This document shows positions 61,728 to 64,000 of a stretch of DNA of 64,000 bases, one piece after another (position 1 is the first letter of the stretch; every line of letters begins with the position of its first letter). The notes under the pieces were generated by a model. The model made no database searches. It worked only from the letters and a program-made list of their open reading frames with translations, and was not told the origin of the DNA. The position numbers and the translations under genes are program-made. The DNA comes from Peribacillus frigoritolerans_B (lineage in GTDB: Bacteria; Bacillota; Bacilli; Bacillales; DSM-1321): positions 62,001 to 126,000 of the forward strand of contig NZ_JBIWES010000012.1 of assembly GCF_044762665.1 (NCBI RefSeq). Reading direction: 5' to 3'.

Positions 61728-62378
61728 ATGAGTGTAATCATCGAGAAGAAACGAATGGAAAACTATACTCATATGGAAGATGTAATGTTGGTTGGGAAAA
61801 TCCATAATGGTGATGAGGAGGCACTGGACTTTTTAATCAAAAAATACAGATGTGTCGTTCAATCAAATGCTTTGAAGTATTTTTTAACGGGTGGAGATAA
61901 GGAAGACGTCTTTCAGGAAGGGATGATTGGACTATATAAGGCCATTCGGGACTACAAAAATTGCAAAAAGTCGTCTTTCAGAACATTTGCGGAACTTTGC
62001 ATTACAAGACAAATCATAACGGCTGTTAAGGCGGCCATTCGCCAAAAGCATTCTCCCTTAAATAATTATGTTTCATTGTATATGCCAATCCATCAAGGTG
62101 AGTCAGAACAGGGGCTAATTGATCTAATTCCTGAACAGAGGCAAACTGACCCAGTCACGATTTTAATAAAATCAGAAGAAATTTGCGATATTGAGCTAAT
62201 TTTAACCGAAGTCCTTAGTGAGTTGGAAAGCAAAGTTGTGGACTTGTACCTGGAAGGAAAAACTTATTTTGAAATATCAACGGAACTGAATGTTCAAAAA
62301 AAGACGATCGATAATGCACTTCAGCGGGTAAAAAGGAAACTGGAGCGGCACTTCGAGTCCAGGAAAGTGGAAGAATAA
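61728..62378 (+). CDS. SigH-like (Spo0H paralogue) RNA polymerase sigma factor
   Basis: Sigma-70-family factor of 216 residues. Region 2 reads LDFLIKKYRCVVQSNALKYF, EDVFQEGMIGLYKAIRDYKN and FAELCITRQIITAVKAAIRQ, and region 4 ELESKVVDLYLEGKTYFEIS and QKKTIDNALQRVKRKLER. It follows B. subtilis SigH closely (GGDKEDVFQEGMIGLYK, RQKHSPLNNYVSL), but the position beside a DinB gene, far from the conserved sigH locus near the ribosomal genes, and the divergent C-terminus indicate a second copy rather than Spo0H itself. GTGGGGG precedes ATG. Confidence 0.87.
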   Translation: MSVIIEKKRMENYTHMEDVMLVGKIHNGDEEALDFLIKKYRCVVQSNALKYFLTGGDKEDVFQEGMIGLYKAIRDYKNCKKSSFRTFAELCITRQIITAVKAAIRQKHSPLNNYVSLYMPIHQGESEQGLIDLIPEQRQTDPVTILIKSEEICDIELILTEVLSELESKVVDLYLEGKTYFEISTELNVQKKTIDNALQRVKRKLERHFESRKVEE

Positions 62379-62568
62379 TAATAATAATTCTTTAAACTTG
62401 CGGTCATTATTATTTGAAAAATAACATCGAAACGATTAATAGAAGAGATGAAAGTACTTGTTAAAGCATTTTCCTGGAATGGAGCTATTAGTGCAGAGCT
62501 CTATCCTAAAGGAAAATAAAATCCTTCTAGATAAATGCGCCTATGATAAATTCTCTGAGCATAAACAC

Positions 62569-62599
62569 AAAAAGCCCAACTGGAATACATGGGCTTTTT
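62569..62599. terminator. Bidirectional terminator
   Basis: AAAAAGCCCA (62569-62578) / TGGGCTTTTT (62590-62599), with A and T runs on both sides. It can serve the SigH-like gene and the convergent HesB-like gene. Confidence 0.85.
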
Positions 62600-62614
62600 A
62601 CTATGTTCATTTTT

Positions 62615-62929
62615 TTAATTCACTCTATTCAATTGGAGATTATATCTTAATGTTTCATCTTCTGAATATAATTTGTACCCAAGTCCATCACTGTAATTAA
62701 GAAAGACTTTTTCCGGAAGATGCTTTTTAGACTCACTTGAAATTAATACGGGGACCCCCTCGATTATGAATCTCTCATCATCTTCGTTCTTATTATCAAT
62801 TTTCAATTCATGTTCCACATAAATCGAACAGCTCCCAACATAAATGGCTTCGATACGAACACCTTCATTCTCTTTATAATTCACTTTTAATAGTTGTTCA
62901 AGCGCTGCTTCTTTAATTTCAATATTCAT
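62615..62929 (-). CDS. HesB/YqkB-like iron-sulfur biosynthesis-family protein
   Basis: Protein of 104 residues starting MNIEIKEAALEQLLKVNYKE, with GVRIEAIYVGSCSIYVEHEL, FIIEGVPVLISSESKKHLPE and FLNYSDGLGYKLYSEDETL: the beta-rich HesB/A-type carrier-like fold of Bacillus YqkB relatives. Only one cysteine is present (GSC), so cluster transfer as in IscA/SufA is doubtful. GGGAG stands 7-8 bases before ATG 62929; an in-frame ATG at 62944 is less well placed. Function unknown. Confidence 0.75.
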   Translation of the reverse strand: MNIEIKEAALEQLLKVNYKENEGVRIEAIYVGSCSIYVEHELKIDNKNEDDERFIIEGVPVLISSESKKHLPEKVFLNYSDGLGYKLYSEDETLRYNLQLNRVN

Positions 62930-63120
62930 AAAACCCGCTCCCATATTATTTTTTATCTATACAATTTTCTATTTATTCGTATACCCCATTGTTTATAAGT
63001 TAATGTGTTAGACCTTTCCAAGGAAAAAATAAAGTTTCCAATGGTGATTAATATCCAAGGGGATATACATGGAAGAGATAAAATGTAAAATTATTACATT
63101 TATCAAACAAATTAACAATG

Positions 63121-63148
63121 TTGACACTTTCCAGCATTATGCTATAAT
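63121..63148 (+). promoter_or_regulatory. Strong sigma-A promoter of the cntK-like gene
   Basis: TTGACA (63121-63126) - 16 bases - TATAAT (63143-63148), both boxes perfect. The start point should be near 63155, about 90 bases before the gene. Confidence 0.85.
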
Positions 63149-63163
63149 TCATTCTGTAATTGC

Positions 63164-63184
63164 AAATCGTAATCATTACTATTT
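63164..63184 (+). promoter_or_regulatory. Zur box
   Basis: AAATCGTAATCATTACTATTT is one base from the perfect Bacillus Zur palindrome (AAATCGTAATNATTACGATTT). It lies just downstream of the predicted start point, so zinc-loaded Zur would block the promoter. The operon should be switched on by zinc starvation. Confidence 0.82.
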
Positions 63185-63245
63185 GTGTCCAATAATGACT
63201 TTTGAAGAAAGGAAACAAAAAATATAAGAGTAGAGGGTAGTTGAG

Positions 63246-64000
63246 ATGATCCAGGAAATTGATTTTATAAAATTTAATCCAACACAAAATATGACAGTCC
63301 TTGTTAAAACTAAATATCCAGTTGAAAGGTATAAGCATGTTGCTTCCAAAATAATGTCATATGACAATGTACACGCTGAACAAGTAGGATTCATAGAAAA
63401 ACCGAAAAATAATAAAGCTGTTGCACATTTACATATGGCCGGAGGTGAGTTTTGTGGAAATGCTTGTATGGCATTGGCAGCTTTTATTGCGTCTGAAAAA
63501 GGACTAAAGCAAAATGAGATGACAGAAATTTTATTAGAAGTTTCAGGTACAGATCAATTAATAATGGGTCAAGTGAAAAGAAATATAGATGAATATTACT
63601 GCCAAGTAACTATGCCTACCCCAAAAAAGATAGAACAGAGAAAAATTGAATTTGATGGCAGTGATTTGAATTTAATCATAGTGAGATATCAGGAGTTCAT
63701 TCATATTGTGATTGAAGTGGAGGAATTTGATAAGTCAATAAGGGAAAAAGCAGAATCATTAGCAAAGTTGCTGGGAGTAACTTTAGGTGCTAACTTGATC
63801 GGCATTTTATTATATAAAGCGAAGTCCGATGAATTGGCTCCCCTCATTTATGTACCACATTTAGATACTTTGATTTGGGAAAGGGGGTGTGGATCAGGTA
63901 CAGCTTCCTTAGGAGCGTATCTTGCATGGAAGAATAAAGGAGAGGTCGTTGCTAAAATCAGGCAGCCAGGTGGGACTATTAATGTAAAAGCTAGCTGTAA
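63246..64000 (+). CDS. cntK: DapF-like amino-acid racemase, CntK type (3' end beyond window)
   Basis: At least 251 residues, running off the window; the family is about 270. It has the two catalytic-cysteine loops of PLP-independent DapF-fold epimerases: GGEFCGNACMALAAF with Cys70 and ERGCGSGTASLGAYLA with Cys215. These numbers agree with Cys72/Cys216 of the histidine racemase CntK, which starts staphylopine synthesis, and GGEFCGNA differs from the GNGxR loop of true DapF. The Zur box supports a metallophore role. It would make D-histidine for an opine synthase pair expected beyond 64000. Confidence 0.8.
   Translation, partial: MIQEIDFIKFNPTQNMTVLVKTKYPVERYKHVASKIMSYDNVHAEQVGFIEKPKNNKAVAHLHMAGGEFCGNACMALAAFIASEKGLKQNEMTEILLEVSGTDQLIMGQVKRNIDEYYCQVTMPTPKKIEQRKIEFDGSDLNLIIVRYQEFIHIVIEVEEFDKSIREKAESLAKLLGVTLGANLIGILLYKAKSDELAPLIYVPHLDTLIWERGCGSGTASLGAYLAWKNKGEVVAKIRQPGGTINVKASC

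Noticed and set aside
62458..62700. 80-codon plus-strand frame
   Set aside because: Overlaps a bidirectional terminator and the end of the convergent HesB-like gene.

Overview
The window looks like chromosome of a low-GC, spore-forming Bacillaceae bacterium, most probably Peribacillus or Bacillus simplex-like. The evidence is the yneR / plsY / yneT / parE / parC neighbourhood known from Bacillus subtilis, AGGAGG-type ribosome sites, frequent TTG/GTG starts, CcpA-type cre sites, a SigH-like sigma factor, YycC- and YppF-type small proteins, and a Zur box of the B. subtilis type. The genus is inferred from gene content; no 16S gene or other marker is present.

Layout. (1) 1-9.2 kb: housekeeping region with a HesB-type protein, a Nudix hydrolase, YycC, acyltransferase PlsY, a CoA-binding protein and topoisomerase IV (parE-parC), interrupted by a wrecked HemAT-type oxygen-sensor gene and a PadR remnant. 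(2) 9.4-22.3 kb: a sigma-54 regulon. One operon carries an acyl-CoA ligase, two acyl-CoA dehydrogenases, an SDR and a split MaoC hydratase. A PAS/AAA+ sigma-54 activator follows, then a second operon for a Liv-type ABC importer. Both operons have near-consensus -24/-12 promoters and share an upstream motif that may bind the activator. Together they look like uptake, CoA activation and beta-oxidation of an unidentified carboxylic acid. (3) 22.5-32.5 kb: peptidoglycan amino-sugar recycling (murQ-murR-murP-mupG, nagZ-namZ and a GlcNAc PTS permease), with an IS1182-like remnant inserted in the namZ terminator. (4) 32.8-36.5 kb: a DUF1801 protein, a Gfo/Idh/MocA oxidoreductase and a divergent MFS drug-exporter / MarR pair. 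(5) 36.9-43 kb: amidohydrolase, DgaE-like ammonia lyase, DagF-like aldolase, 2-keto-3-deoxygluconate kinase, GntR regulator and GntP permease, readable as a non-PTS route for D-glucosaminate or an N-acyl derivative.

(6) 43.2-57.3 kb: an aromatic-type catabolic island. An MFS acid permease and an IclR regulator are followed by a cupin, a VOC extradiol-type dioxygenase, an SDR lacking the usual catalytic residues, a ThDP enzyme, an aldehyde dehydrogenase, an aspartate-dehydrogenase-like protein, a Rieske oxygenase alpha and beta pair, a dihydrodiol-dehydrogenase-like SDR and a second double-VOC protein. No ferredoxin or reductase is encoded with it. (7) 57.4-60.7 kb: a decaying stretch with pseudogenes of a GntR regulator, ridA and a YtcJ-type amidohydrolase around an intact D-cysteine desulfhydrase-like gene. 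(8) 60.7-64 kb: a DinB-like protein, a second SigH-like sigma factor, a HesB-like protein and, running off the end, a DapF-like racemase resembling CntK behind a strong promoter with a near-perfect Zur box. That last gene is probably the start of a zinc-regulated opine-metallophore (staphylopine-type) operon.

No rRNA, tRNA, CRISPR array or prophage was recognised.
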